A stretch of 33,438 nt of DNA from Opitutia bacterium UBA7374 (GTDB lineage Bacteria > Verrucomicrobiota > Verrucomicrobiia > Opitutales > Coraliomargaritaceae), in the NCBI GenBank assembly GCA_002469895.1, contig DKOA01000050.1, forward strand, positions 1,359 through 34,796, read 5' to 3'. Position 1 is the stretch's first letter. Each line of letters begins with the position of its first letter. Shown here piece by piece: positions 24,188 through 32,775 of the stretch. Both the position numbers and the translations under genes were made by a program. The notes under the pieces are model-generated. The model did no database searches. It was not told where the DNA came from and saw only the letters and a program-made list of their open reading frames with translations.

Positions 24188-27064
24188 ATGCAGTCCTTTA
24201 TCCCTATACTGATACTGGTCTCGGTAGGCAATGCGTCCAAATCTCCCCAAGTACAAGGGTTTCTTAATGCGATTAATCAATCTCGCGAATCGCATAAAGG
24301 CCTTTACGGGGATGAACGTATCGAAGCATTCCAAAAAGACTTCTTTCAAATTAGCCTCGATTACCCAATCGTGACTGACTGGGTTATGCAGGATGGAGGC
24401 AGTGATGCTTGGGAAATCTTGCTTCCTGAATTTCAGGACAAAATTCTTGAGCGACTCTACCATGCACACGATGGAGAAAAGCTTTCTTCATTTGCTCAGT
24501 ATGTGCAGCACTGTGATCAACGCCGCAGTAAGCGACTGACTTCAGTCCTGAAAGACTGGGCCCCCTTTACCTTTACCGAGGGCGAAACCATCAGGAACAG
24601 TTTTTTTGGCTATACTGAGGGCCTTTCCGATGCGCGAGCAGAGCGCTATTTCAAGGCAGGTGCTCGACTCACTATTTTGTCTTTTAAAGAAGATTCCACC
24701 TATGGGCAGGCGCAGTCACTCATTGAAGATCCCCACGGCATGATGCGCGACGTGGATCTATCCTTCGGTAAAGACAAGTTGGCCTTCTCATGGAAGAAAT
24801 CGGACCGACTCGATGACTACCATATTTATCAATACGATCTAATGAAGGGCGAGATCGAGCAACTCACCTATGGCCTTGGCCGCGCAGATTATGAACCCAT
24901 CTATTTACCAGACAATGATCTGATCTTTGTCTCTACTCGACCGGAACAAAGCGTACCTTGCTGGAAGTCCGAAATAAGTAACCTCTACCGTATGGATAGA
25001 GAAGGACGCTATATTCGCCGTCTAGCGATTGATCAGGTACATACAGTCTATCCTCAACTACTGAAAAATGGTCGCATCAGCTATACACGTTGGGATTACA
25101 GTGACCGTGCGCAGACATTCCCTCATCCAGTCTTTTCGATGGATCCGGACGGCCAAGGGCAACGGGTTTTCTATGGAGGTAATTCTTGGTTCCCGACTTC
25201 GTTATTACATATGCGCCCAATTCCGGGATCGCATAAAACCATGGCGATTGCGGCGGGGCACCACACCGGTCAAAATGGAAAACTGGCAATCATAGATGTC
25301 TTGGAAGGCCGTGATGAGGGCGTCGGCTTGCACTTAATCGCACCCAAAAGAGAACATGGTTATGATGCGGCTCTCGGCCGCAGTTCACCGGTAGCTAAAG
25401 ATCGTTGGGGGCAGGAAGGGGATCAATTTCGCTACCCGTATCCACTTAATGAAGAGGAGTTCCTAATCAGCTATTTGCCGGACTATGGTTTCGACCCACA
25501 CTGGCATTACAAATTATATAAGGGCTACATCTCCTCAAATAACTATGGCTTGTATTGGATGAATGCCGATGGCGAACGGGAGTTGCTTTGGCGTGCAAAA
25601 GACTTGGGCGTACAACGCATGGTATCACTCAAACAAAAAGCATTGACGGAATTGATTCCTGATACGGTCGACTACACGAAAAGCACAGGCACTTATTATA
25701 TACACGATGTGTATCAAGGTGCCGGGCTTGAAGGCATTCCCCGAGGCGAGGCAAAAACCTTGCGCGTTGTGGAGATCGATTATCGTGCGGCTCCGGTTGG
25801 TGAAAAGCTAAACGGCGGTCCGGGCGGAGGCTCGATGAACAGCACCCCGGTGAGTATCGGTAACGCAACATGGGATGTAAAACGCATACTTGGTGATGCG
25901 GATATTCAAGAAGATGGTTCCGCCATGGTCGAAGTCCCCGCCATGGTTTCGCAGTACCACCAGATTTTAAATGCCAAGGGGCAGGTCATTCAAACCACCC
26001 GAACGTGGGACACGATCCGACCCGGCGAGAACAAGTCCTGTATGGGCTGTCACAATAAGGAGAATGCAAATTATTACCCCTTTCAAAAGGAGGATACAAT
26101 TGCATGGCAACGAGGTGCTCAGCAGCTCAAGCCATTCTATGGGAAGACTCGTGGCTTTAGCTTCGTCAAAGAAATTCAGCCGATACTGGATCGTAATTGC
26201 ATCACTTGTCATGACGGCAGTAATACGGAACTCATGGACTTGCGTGGCATAGCGACCGATGGCAAAACCAAAAACAAACGTCGTTGGACACATTCGTATT
26301 TAAACTTAACAGATGCTAAGTTGGATCAGTGGAATAGCTATCGAGTCAGGAATCCTGAAGAAGGTGTTGTTTCCTGGATCAGTCAGATGTCTGTGCCTAC
26401 CGAATTACCGCCCTACTTCGCAGGCTCGGCCAAGAGCCCACTGATTGAGATGCTCGAAGAGGGGCACTACGAGGTCGAACTCACGGATGAAGACTACCAC
26501 AAACTTTTTGCTTGGATTGATTTACTCGTGCCGTTTTCCGGGGACTACCGAGAAGGTAATGCCTGGAGCGAAGAGGAGATGCAGTTTTACGATTACTATG
26601 AGAATAAACGAAAGGCGCAAAAATACGAAGAGGCGCAGAATATTGCTGCGTACCTAACCGGGTCGGGAGTACATCCAGTTGAAGTAGAATCGACCGCTCC
26701 GTTCACTCGTGCGGCGTATCAAAGCCAGATTACAAACTTAAGCCTCAAGCCGGACGCTGATCGTCGTTATGACCTGAGTGGTCAAGTGGATGCGGTTATT
26801 GAAATGTTTACTTTCAGTACTGACGCAACGGAGCGAGTGAGCCTCAGTGTGCGGCACCGAGACTCTGGTCATGTCTTTCAGGGAATCGATATTGAACCGG
26901 GGGAAACGGTTGAGATGCGCTTCAGACGACCCATTCGAACTGGTATCAGTATCTTGGAGTGCTCCGCAGAAAACGTTACCATCGAGATAAAGAATGCGGT
27001 TGGCGTATTGTTCGAGGAACTTCCGGGAGATAATACCTATCGCAGACACCAATACGCTAATTAA
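24188..27064 (+). CDS. Dihaem c-type cytochrome resembling hydrazine synthase alpha subunit (HZS-alpha-like beta-propeller protein)
   Basis: From the chosen ATG the protein is 958 aa. It opens with a short signal-like hydrophobic stretch (MQSFIPILILVSVGNA), followed by an alpha-helical N-domain and a TolB/WD40-like propeller (about 150-520: LAFSWKKSDRLDDYHIYQYD, DLIFVSTRP, ISYTRWDYSDR). Next is an HZS_alpha-type middle segment (STPVSIGNATWDVKRI, EDGSAMVEVPAMVSQYHQIL, TRTWDTIRPGENKSCMGCH). Two haem-c motifs are present: CMGCH (618-622) and CITCH (671-675, in IQPILDRNCITCHDG). The C-terminal part is a beta-rich domain. It is probably periplasmic or surface-exposed. Homologues in Planctomycetes and Verrucomicrobia have unknown roles; hydrazine synthesis is not implied, because beta and gamma subunits are absent. 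Alternative starts are ATG 24,137 and GTG 24,044. Confidence 0.85.
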   Translation: MQSFIPILILVSVGNASKSPQVQGFLNAINQSRESHKGLYGDERIEAFQKDFFQISLDYPIVTDWVMQDGGSDAWEILLPEFQDKILERLYHAHDGEKLSSFAQYVQHCDQRRSKRLTSVLKDWAPFTFTEGETIRNSFFGYTEGLSDARAERYFKAGARLTILSFKEDSTYGQAQSLIEDPHGMMRDVDLSFGKDKLAFSWKKSDRLDDYHIYQYDLMKGEIEQLTYGLGRADYEPIYLPDNDLIFVSTRPEQSVPCWKSEISNLYRMDREGRYIRRLAIDQVHTVYPQLLKNGRISYTRWDYSDRAQTFPHPVFSMDPDGQGQRVFYGGNSWFPTSLLHMRPIPGSHKTMAIAAGHHTGQNGKLAIIDVLEGRDEGVGLHLIAPKREHGYDAALGRSSPVAKDRWGQEGDQFRYPYPLNEEEFLISYLPDYGFDPHWHYKLYKGYISSNNYGLYWMNADGERELLWRAKDLGVQRMVSLKQKALTELIPDTVDYTKSTGTYYIHDVYQGAGLEGIPRGEAKTLRVVEIDYRAAPVGEKLNGGPGGGSMNSTPVSIGNATWDVKRILGDADIQEDGSAMVEVPAMVSQYHQILNAKGQVIQTTRTWDTIRPGENKSCMGCHNKENANYYPFQKEDTIAWQRGAQQLKPFYGKTRGFSFVKEIQPILDRNCITCHDGSNTELMDLRGIATDGKTKNKRRWTHSYLNLTDAKLDQWNSYRVRNPEEGVVSWISQMSVPTELPPYFAGSAKSPLIEMLEEGHYEVELTDEDYHKLFAWIDLLVPFSGDYREGNAWSEEEMQFYDYYENKRKAQKYEEAQNIAAYLTGSGVHPVEVESTAPFTRAAYQSQITNLSLKPDADRRYDLSGQVDAVIEMFTFSTDATERVSLSVRHRDSGHVFQGIDIEPGETVEMRFRRPIRTGISILECSAENVTIEIKNAVGVLFEELPGDNTYRRHQYAN

Positions 27065-27145
27065 ATTAAAGAAAAAATCGACACCTACCCAAGGCTCTTT
27101 GAAAAGAGTGAGTGAAATTCTGCACCCTTTTCTTTGTGTCTTGAA

Positions 27146-27214
27146 AAACACATCGTTGAGAGTCGTTAACTAGTCTATTTGTAACCCTCGCTCTCGGCAC
27201 AAGACCATTCAAGA
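27146..27214. repeat. Imperfect direct repeat, copy B (intergenic remnant)
   Basis: Diverged copy of 23,732-23,800, lying in the 178-bp gap between the stop codons of the convergent dihaem gene and third sulfatase gene. The trinucleotide equivalent to the sulfatase start codon is changed here, so the copy is not translated as a gene start. It may be the relic of a duplicated sulfatase gene 5' end or a mark of recombination. Confidence 0.55.
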
Positions 27215-27242
27215 GGCCCCGGGCGTAAGTACAGCCTTCTCT

Positions 27243-29165
27243 CTAGGGCTTTCTCGAGGTGCGCAGTATAGCCTCCCATTCCGGCGCGTCCGTCCAGTCT
27301 TTCTGGATCAATCCCGAACCCTTATGAGTATTCCAGCCGGGGTTTACTTGACCGAGCCCGGTATGCAGAATGTAGGCGTAGTAGGCACTTGCCCGCGCCC
27401 CGCCCTCTTCAATAAAGCCAGCATTTAGAACCGCCGGGCCCGGCTCTACTTCCAGACGGAAGGTAACTTCTTTGGCGCCATTCGGTAAGGCTTGTTCCAA
27501 GCGTTTGCCATTTAGCTCCAGGTAAGCCCGGTTCGCATTGAACCGCCCCTTGGTCTGCCCCTCTTCCGGGTGTTCATTAATGGACCAATCCTGCTCGATC
27601 GGCCATCGCCGAATTGAGACCTCGTACATCCCACCGGTAACAAAGTCGACATACCAGGGAGCGTCATGACGCACACCATCATAAATGTGATGCCATTGAT
27701 TCCAGGCAGAGACAGTGGCGCCCTGGGTGACATGATCATGCGAAGTCAAGACCACCGGGTTTGCCCGAGCAGAGCCGACCTCCGGCCTTGTGTAGAGGGC
27801 ATGTTCTTTCGATACATCCGCCCAGAAGGCATCATAGTCCGCAATCAATGAACGCACCACCTCCGGATGCTGCTCAGCGATATTCATTCTCTGGCCCGGG
27901 TCCGTGCGCAAATCAAACAACTCTCTTTGTTCATCCAATACAGAGTAGCGCCAGGGGCCACGCATGACTGTTGTGTTCCGCCACTTGATCGGATCTCTCA
28001 ATCTTTGTGATTCCACGATTAGTGTACGGTCTTCCAAACCGCTCTCTCCCCCTTCGATAGCACCCTTCAGTGAAGAGCCGTCAAATGACACCGCGGGGGC
28101 TTCTAAATCCAGGAGATCAATCAAGGTGGGCAGGATATCGAGATGAGCCGTGAGTACATCGATATCTCTGCCCCCCGAAAGATGCCCGCCGGGCCAGCGC
28201 ATGATCCAGGGCACACGGTGACCCCCCTCGTAGCGGGATGCTTTGCCCCCCCGCATCCCGGCATTGTAGAATTCCTCCGAAAACACGGAGCCATTGTCTG
28301 TCGTAAAAATGAGCAGTGTATTCTCTTCGATCCCCTCCTCCACGAGTAATTCCCACAAGGACCCGAAGTTGTCGTCTATGTTGGCAATCATTCCATAAAA
28401 CGCTGCGCAATCTGCCTGGCTTCGCTTCTTCCAGGCGTTCTTCCGTGGTTTATAATTCTCCAACAAGGGGTGCTTCATGTATGCATCCAGATATTTTTCA
28501 GGTGCGCGAAAAGGTGAGTGCGGCGCATTAGTCGAAATATAAGCGAAAAACGGACGATCCTTGTTTGTGCGGATAAAATTCTTCGCCTCATCAAAAAAAA
28601 CATCCGTACAGAAACCTTTCGTTTCTTTCCAAGTGCCGTTGAAGCAATAGATGTCATCAAAATAATCGTTCCCCCAATAGTCCGGGGTTTGCCCGACACC
28701 GCCGGCTCCATGATAGACCGCATGAGTAAAGCCGCGGTCCATTGGGCGGTAGGGATAAGTATCCCCGAGATGCCATTTCCCAAAGAGGCCTGTGGCATAA
28801 GCATTCTCTTTGAGGATTTGCGGTAATGTGATTTCTCTCTTTCGCAACATGCTGCGCCCCTGAATGGTATGCCACACCCCGACCCGGTTTGAATAACGAC
28901 CGGTCATCAATGCGGATCGGGTCGGTGCACAGGTAGGATCCACATGGTAGTTTGTCAGACGCAGTCCATCGGCGTACAGCCTGTCCACATTTGGCGTTTC
29001 TGCAATGGGGCTGCCATGGCAGCTCAAATCCCCGTAGCCCTGATCATCCGTAATAACCAATATAATGTTTGGAAATGGCTCTTGCGGCAATTTATCTGCC
29101 TGCGCAATACATTGCAGGAGAAGGAAAAAAAGTATCCGGAGTATGCCTGTAGATGTCCGCTTCAT
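27243..29165 (-). CDS. Secreted arylsulfatase-type sulfatase with C-terminal extension
   Basis: The 640-aa protein has a signal peptide (residues 1-23, ILRILFFLLLQCIAQA) and a type I sulfatase core: NIILVITDDQGYGDLSCHG (D40/D41), formylglycine motif C79-A-P-T-R83, GRYSNRVGVWHT, FGKWHLGDTYPYRP, NAPHSPF and FTTDNGSVFSEE. The core ends near ELFDLRTDPGQRMNIAEQHP. About 150 further residues form a beta-rich region (PWYVDFVTGGMYEVSIRRWP, RAYLELNGKRL, VTFRLEVEPGPAVLNAGF) that looks like a carbohydrate-binding-type sandwich and accounts for the extra length over the 450-500-aa norm. It is transcribed alone on the minus strand, divergent from the secreted pentapeptide protein. Substrate unknown. Confidence 0.95.
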   Translation of the reverse strand: MKRTSTGILRILFFLLLQCIAQADKLPQEPFPNIILVITDDQGYGDLSCHGSPIAETPNVDRLYADGLRLTNYHVDPTCAPTRSALMTGRYSNRVGVWHTIQGRSMLRKREITLPQILKENAYATGLFGKWHLGDTYPYRPMDRGFTHAVYHGAGGVGQTPDYWGNDYFDDIYCFNGTWKETKGFCTDVFFDEAKNFIRTNKDRPFFAYISTNAPHSPFRAPEKYLDAYMKHPLLENYKPRKNAWKKRSQADCAAFYGMIANIDDNFGSLWELLVEEGIEENTLLIFTTDNGSVFSEEFYNAGMRGGKASRYEGGHRVPWIMRWPGGHLSGGRDIDVLTAHLDILPTLIDLLDLEAPAVSFDGSSLKGAIEGGESGLEDRTLIVESQRLRDPIKWRNTTVMRGPWRYSVLDEQRELFDLRTDPGQRMNIAEQHPEVVRSLIADYDAFWADVSKEHALYTRPEVGSARANPVVLTSHDHVTQGATVSAWNQWHHIYDGVRHDAPWYVDFVTGGMYEVSIRRWPIEQDWSINEHPEEGQTKGRFNANRAYLELNGKRLEQALPNGAKEVTFRLEVEPGPAVLNAGFIEEGGARASAYYAYILHTGLGQVNPGWNTHKGSGLIQKDWTDAPEWEAILRTSRKP

Positions 29166-29282
29166 AAAGAAAACCTAGAGTAGCGAACCAGAGAATAAAG
29201 TGTAAAAGTGAGTATTCGGCGGCGCTCCAGTAGGATGTCCCACGGAGGGGTATAAAATCCAACTTTACAGCAAGCCATCCGA

Positions 29283-30728
29283 ATGTATATATTCGAACAC
29301 TATCCGGTTGTTACCCCATACGACCCGCACTCCAGATTTGTCGCTTTGCTAACCAAAAAAACTACAGCCCTAATAGGCGGACTCTGCCTACTGAATGCCT
29401 CACTCAGTGCCGGGTTTTCACGTTATGAAATAAGCCCCAGCGGATCGGGACAGGTATTTGAATATATGCCCGGCCGTATAATTGGCAGCACTTATAACTT
29501 ACATGGATATCAGGCAGAGCCCAATACCGCGTATGAATTCGTCGCCTGGACCGGCGGTCATATCAATGAGACCGGTTATACAACAGAGAATCCATACGAT
29601 CACGAGTGGGAAGACAATCAGCACGAATTCGGCGACTTTGTGATCACGGCAAACTTCCGTCTGATCGACCCCGCGCCCTATTTTTACATCATTCACTCGG
29701 AGGGTGGAACCGTCTCCTACAGCAATGAATATACCTCGGAGATCTCTAAAGAATTAAATCAGACCTATACCGCGACCCCGGAAGACGGGTATGCATTTGT
29801 CCGATGGGAAATATATAAAAATAATGAGATCCGAACAGAGCTCGACTTTACCCATACCTATAACCCCCACCTGCCTACTACCCGAGACCTGAAGCCGATC
29901 AAAGCGATTTTCGAGGAAACTGCACCAAGCAACTCGTTTTATTCGATCGAAACCTCCACCGGTGGATCTGTCAGCGTGTCCATCGAAAGAATAGCGGATA
30001 CGAAGATCCGAGAATACTACACGGCGACCCCACAGGGAGATTTTGCATTCAGTCATTGGCGAATCCATGAGATGCTGATCCGCGGTCGGGTCTATATGCA
30101 TGAGTACGACCCCACTCTAATGTACCCTGCTGTAATCCGGCCGATCCAACCCATTTTTCGTCAAATCACACCCGGGGCAGACCTCTCCGGTTCCGATTTT
30201 TCAGGCCTGAACCTACAGAATGTATTATTTAAAAACAACAATCTGAGTCAGTCCGATTTTCGACAGTGCACCTTTGCAAATGTTGAAATTCGAATCAACG
30301 ACTATCCCACGAACAAGAGTTATCTACAGGATGCCGACTTCAGTGGGGCCGACCTTAGCGGCCTGCGAATCACCAATGGAAACCTTGAGTTTTCCGGCAT
30401 TTTCGCATCCGGCATGGTCTTTACCAGCCCAACCCCGGATTGTGAAGAACTGAGTCAGGAAGTAGCGGATTTGAGAGCCCAGCTCGAGCTACACGAAACA
30501 AATAATCAGTTGAAGCTATCGACCGATGAAGTTCTCGACCTCCGGGCCAATTCGATCGGAGCGGCCATGGAAAACAATATACTGAATCTCGAAATGGAGA
30601 TTGAGACATCGGAGAGTCTCGAAGAAGGCTCTTGGCACTCCCTCAAAGACAGTTCCGGCAACAAGGTAAAAGCAAGCGTCGGTGTACCCATACAAGGCAC
30701 TAAACGATTCTACAGAATCAAAAGGTAA
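29283..30728 (+). CDS. Secreted protein with InlB-like beta repeats and pentapeptide repeats
   Basis: The 481-aa frame has a hydrophobic signal-like segment at about residues 27-43 (TTALIGGLCLLNASLSAGF), preceded by an unusually long N-region. A TTG around residue 22 could be the real start and would give a standard signal peptide. Three related modules of about 80 residues follow, each with the pattern of a G-rich start, YTATP(E/Q) and F-W core and a beta-strand end (for example TYTATPEDGYAFVRW and YYTATPQGDFAFSHW), like bacterial repeat/InlB B-repeat domains. Then come pentapeptide repeats (ADLSGSDFSGLNLQNVLF, DADFSGADLSGLRI), a probable coiled coil (EELSQEVADLRAQLELHETNNQ) and a tail ending FYRIKR. 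It is likely an exported surface or matrix protein of unknown function. Confidence 0.75.
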   Translation: MYIFEHYPVVTPYDPHSRFVALLTKKTTALIGGLCLLNASLSAGFSRYEISPSGSGQVFEYMPGRIIGSTYNLHGYQAEPNTAYEFVAWTGGHINETGYTTENPYDHEWEDNQHEFGDFVITANFRLIDPAPYFYIIHSEGGTVSYSNEYTSEISKELNQTYTATPEDGYAFVRWEIYKNNEIRTELDFTHTYNPHLPTTRDLKPIKAIFEETAPSNSFYSIETSTGGSVSVSIERIADTKIREYYTATPQGDFAFSHWRIHEMLIRGRVYMHEYDPTLMYPAVIRPIQPIFRQITPGADLSGSDFSGLNLQNVLFKNNNLSQSDFRQCTFANVEIRINDYPTNKSYLQDADFSGADLSGLRITNGNLEFSGIFASGMVFTSPTPDCEELSQEVADLRAQLELHETNNQLKLSTDEVLDLRANSIGAAMENNILNLEMEIETSESLEEGSWHSLKDSSGNKVKASVGVPIQGTKRFYRIKR

Positions 30729-30745
30729 TCAACGATCCCCGGCCT

Positions 30746-31699
30746 TTATTTAGCCAGCAATTTATCGATTTGGCACATTTCTGTATCGGACAATGGACCG
30801 CTAGCCAGCACCGCACAGTTCTCCTCGACTTGCCGACTATTGCGAAAGCCCGGAATTGGAATCGTCCGCGTACTTTTGGCTAAAAGCCAAGCCAGACTAC
30901 CCTGAGCGGGCGTTCGACCGTTCGCAGTCAAAACATCCCTGATCGAATTAGCCAGTTCCATGCGTTCCGCAAATACCCCACTCGCGAGGTTCATAAACGC
31001 GGAACGAACATCCCCATCGGGAAAGCTTGTCGAGCGGGTATATTTCCCGGACAGGATACCCATGGCCAAGGGACTCCGGTTGATACTCGCCAGATTATTT
31101 TCTTCACAAATCTTCAGCACTTCATCGCGACCGGTAACTACACTGAGCTCTTGCTGCACAGCACAACAGTTCGGCCCCCGGGCAATCAGAGCCGCTCGTT
31201 CCGGTGTATCCGTACTCCATCCGTATGCCCGGATTTTGCCTTCCTCAACCAACTGTTCCAGAGTCTCCATGAGGGGTTCCTCTGCGTCCGTATCGCCACA
31301 GTGAAATTGATATAAATCAATGTAATCGGTCTTTAGCCGGCGAAGACTGGCCTCACAGGCACTTCGGATATATGCACCGTCCTGATTTTCACCGGTTACT
31401 TCCTTCCGCATAGGGTCAAAGGTAATTCCAAATTTTGTCGCGATAACGACCGCATCTCTTTTACCTTTAATCACCTTCCCGATAAGTTCTTCGCTGTGGC
31501 CGCATCCATAAACATCCGCTGTATCCAAGAAGTTCACCCCCGAATCCATCCCCAGAGCCAAGGCACGGAGTGATTCAGAATCATCGATCATACCCCAGCC
31601 GCTGGGGTTGCCATTGTGCCGGTAAGGACCGCCGATAGCCCAGCAACCAAGACCAATAGCACTTACATCAATACCAGAACGTCCTAATATTCGTTTCAT
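30746..31699 (-). CDS. Aldo/keto reductase
   Basis: This 317-aa cytoplasmic oxidoreductase has the complete AKR tetrad: D59 and Y64 in NFLDTADVYG, K89 in ATKFG and H133 in YQFHCGD. It also has the NADPH-binding C-terminal pattern IPIPGFRNSRQVEENC. Length matches the family. It would reduce aldehydes or ketosugars with NADPH; relatives near sugar-degradation genes often act on aldoses or glycosides, but no substrate can be assigned. It is convergent with the secreted pentapeptide gene (17-bp gap). A purine-rich GGGAGAA lies about 13 bp upstream of the ATG, one of few Shine-Dalgarno-like sequences in the window. Confidence 0.93.
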   Translation of the reverse strand: MKRILGRSGIDVSAIGLGCWAIGGPYRHNGNPSGWGMIDDSESLRALALGMDSGVNFLDTADVYGCGHSEELIGKVIKGKRDAVVIATKFGITFDPMRKEVTGENQDGAYIRSACEASLRRLKTDYIDLYQFHCGDTDAEEPLMETLEQLVEEGKIRAYGWSTDTPERAALIARGPNCCAVQQELSVVTGRDEVLKICEENNLASINRSPLAMGILSGKYTRSTSFPDGDVRSAFMNLASGVFAERMELANSIRDVLTANGRTPAQGSLAWLLAKSTRTIPIPGFRNSRQVEENCAVLASGPLSDTEMCQIDKLLAK

Positions 31700-31836
31700 G
31701 TCTTCATTTTTCTCCCGCTAAGAAAGCTACGCAAATAAAGATTTTTTAGCTCTTTGATTTTAAAACCCACGCGGCATTGGAAAGATTTCCAAGCGACTAA
31801 AAGCCTCATAGTGTCTTTATTCATATAAAGTTCGCT

Positions 31837-31870
31837 AAAAAAATGCCGGCGCAATAACTACGCCGGCATT
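31837..31870 (-). terminator. Intrinsic terminator for the beta-helical surface protein
   Basis: A perfect 10-bp GC-rich stem (arms 31842-31851 and 31861-31870, loop of 9 nt) is followed on the minus strand by a run of seven T residues (complement of 31837-31843). It lies about 24 bp after the stop of the minus-strand surface-protein gene. Confidence 0.88.
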
Positions 31871-31893
31871 GATCAAAAAATAAGTATAAGTAA

Positions 31894-32775
31894 CTACTGC
31901 CCTACTGTCTTAAAGAATGCTTTGTCACTGCTTCCATCAATTGAAATGATCACAGTATCTTCAGCATCATCAATAGTTACGTTGCTGCTTGAGAGATCCA
32001 TTTTATCGAAGCTAGTTAGGTCAGCTGACTCTTCAATCGATAGAACCAGATCAAAGTTGTCTCCATTTGCTGCAAGCGAGACAGCACCTGAAGGAATGAT
32101 CGAAGGATCTACTGAAGTGGATAGACTCGATATATAATTAATCAGAGCTGTATCATCCTCTAAAGGATCAGAGCCGATAGATACTTCTTGTCCGTCTTTA
32201 ACTGTATCACCATCTGAGTCTTCATTGTCAGGCAGTGTCCCTGCAACAAATTCCTCATATGCGGTCAGCCCGTCACTGTCTGCATCACTTGTATCTTGTA
32301 GAAAAGTAGCAGTTAATGCCAATGTGTTGGCTACAGAAATCGACAATGGATTATCTGTGTCACCGGTAGACCAAGACGAAAATACATAGCCTGTCGCAGC
32401 CGTAGCTTCGAATATGGCGTTAGCTCCAGAATCGTAAGTACCTGCTCCAGTAACAGTACCGGAAGATACGGGTGATACAGCTGTTGTTACATCGTAGGTA
32501 GCGGGAGCAGTCGCCCACATAGCGGTCTTTCCACTTCCATTGTGAGCGTACTTTAGTGTGTAATCACCGTAGGTTTTTTCAGTTAACCCGCTAGTATATT
32601 CGTTAGCGATGGCAACTTCTGCTGTGCTTCCTTCCATATATCCGTCTGTAACATTTATGGTTACAGTGCCCCCTTGACTACTTGCACCATCTATAAAACG
32701 TTTAAACAGGCCCGTGCGTGATTGACCGTTCCCTCCATTGATAGAGGAACGGTCGTTTATGAAGATAAACGCCAT
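31894..32775 (-). CDS. C-terminal part of a frameshifted surface protein: bacterial repeat and TSP3 domain
   Basis: This 293-aa frame continues the beta-helical protein encoded upstream but in a different reading frame. It has GGTVTINVTDGYMEG, a bacterial-repeat module (TYDSGANAIFEATAATGYVFSSW), TSP3 Asp-rich repeats (DADSDGLTAYEEF, DSDGDTVKDGQEVSIGSDP) and a beta-rich tail ending AFFKTVGQ, matching the C-terminal architecture of the other secreted proteins here. The nominal ATG lies in the middle of a domain and there is no signal peptide, so it is not an independent gene start. It is translated only if the frameshift is a sequence error or is bypassed. A strong terminator follows. Confidence 0.65.
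   Translation of the reverse strand: MAFIFINDRSSINGGNGQSRTGLFKRFIDGASSQGGTVTINVTDGYMEGSTAEVAIANEYTSGLTEKTYGDYTLKYAHNGSGKTAMWATAPATYDVTTAVSPVSSGTVTGAGTYDSGANAIFEATAATGYVFSSWSTGDTDNPLSISVANTLALTATFLQDTSDADSDGLTAYEEFVAGTLPDNEDSDGDTVKDGQEVSIGSDPLEDDTALINYISSLSTSVDPSIIPSGAVSLAANGDNFDLVLSIEESADLTSFDKMDLSSSNVTIDDAEDTVIISIDGSSDKAFFKTVGQ

Noticed and set aside
24188..27064. Hydrazine synthesis / anammox metabolism
   Set aside because: Only an alpha-like protein is present, with no HZS beta/gamma subunits or hydrazine dehydrogenase; HZS-alpha-like domains are widespread outside anammox bacteria.
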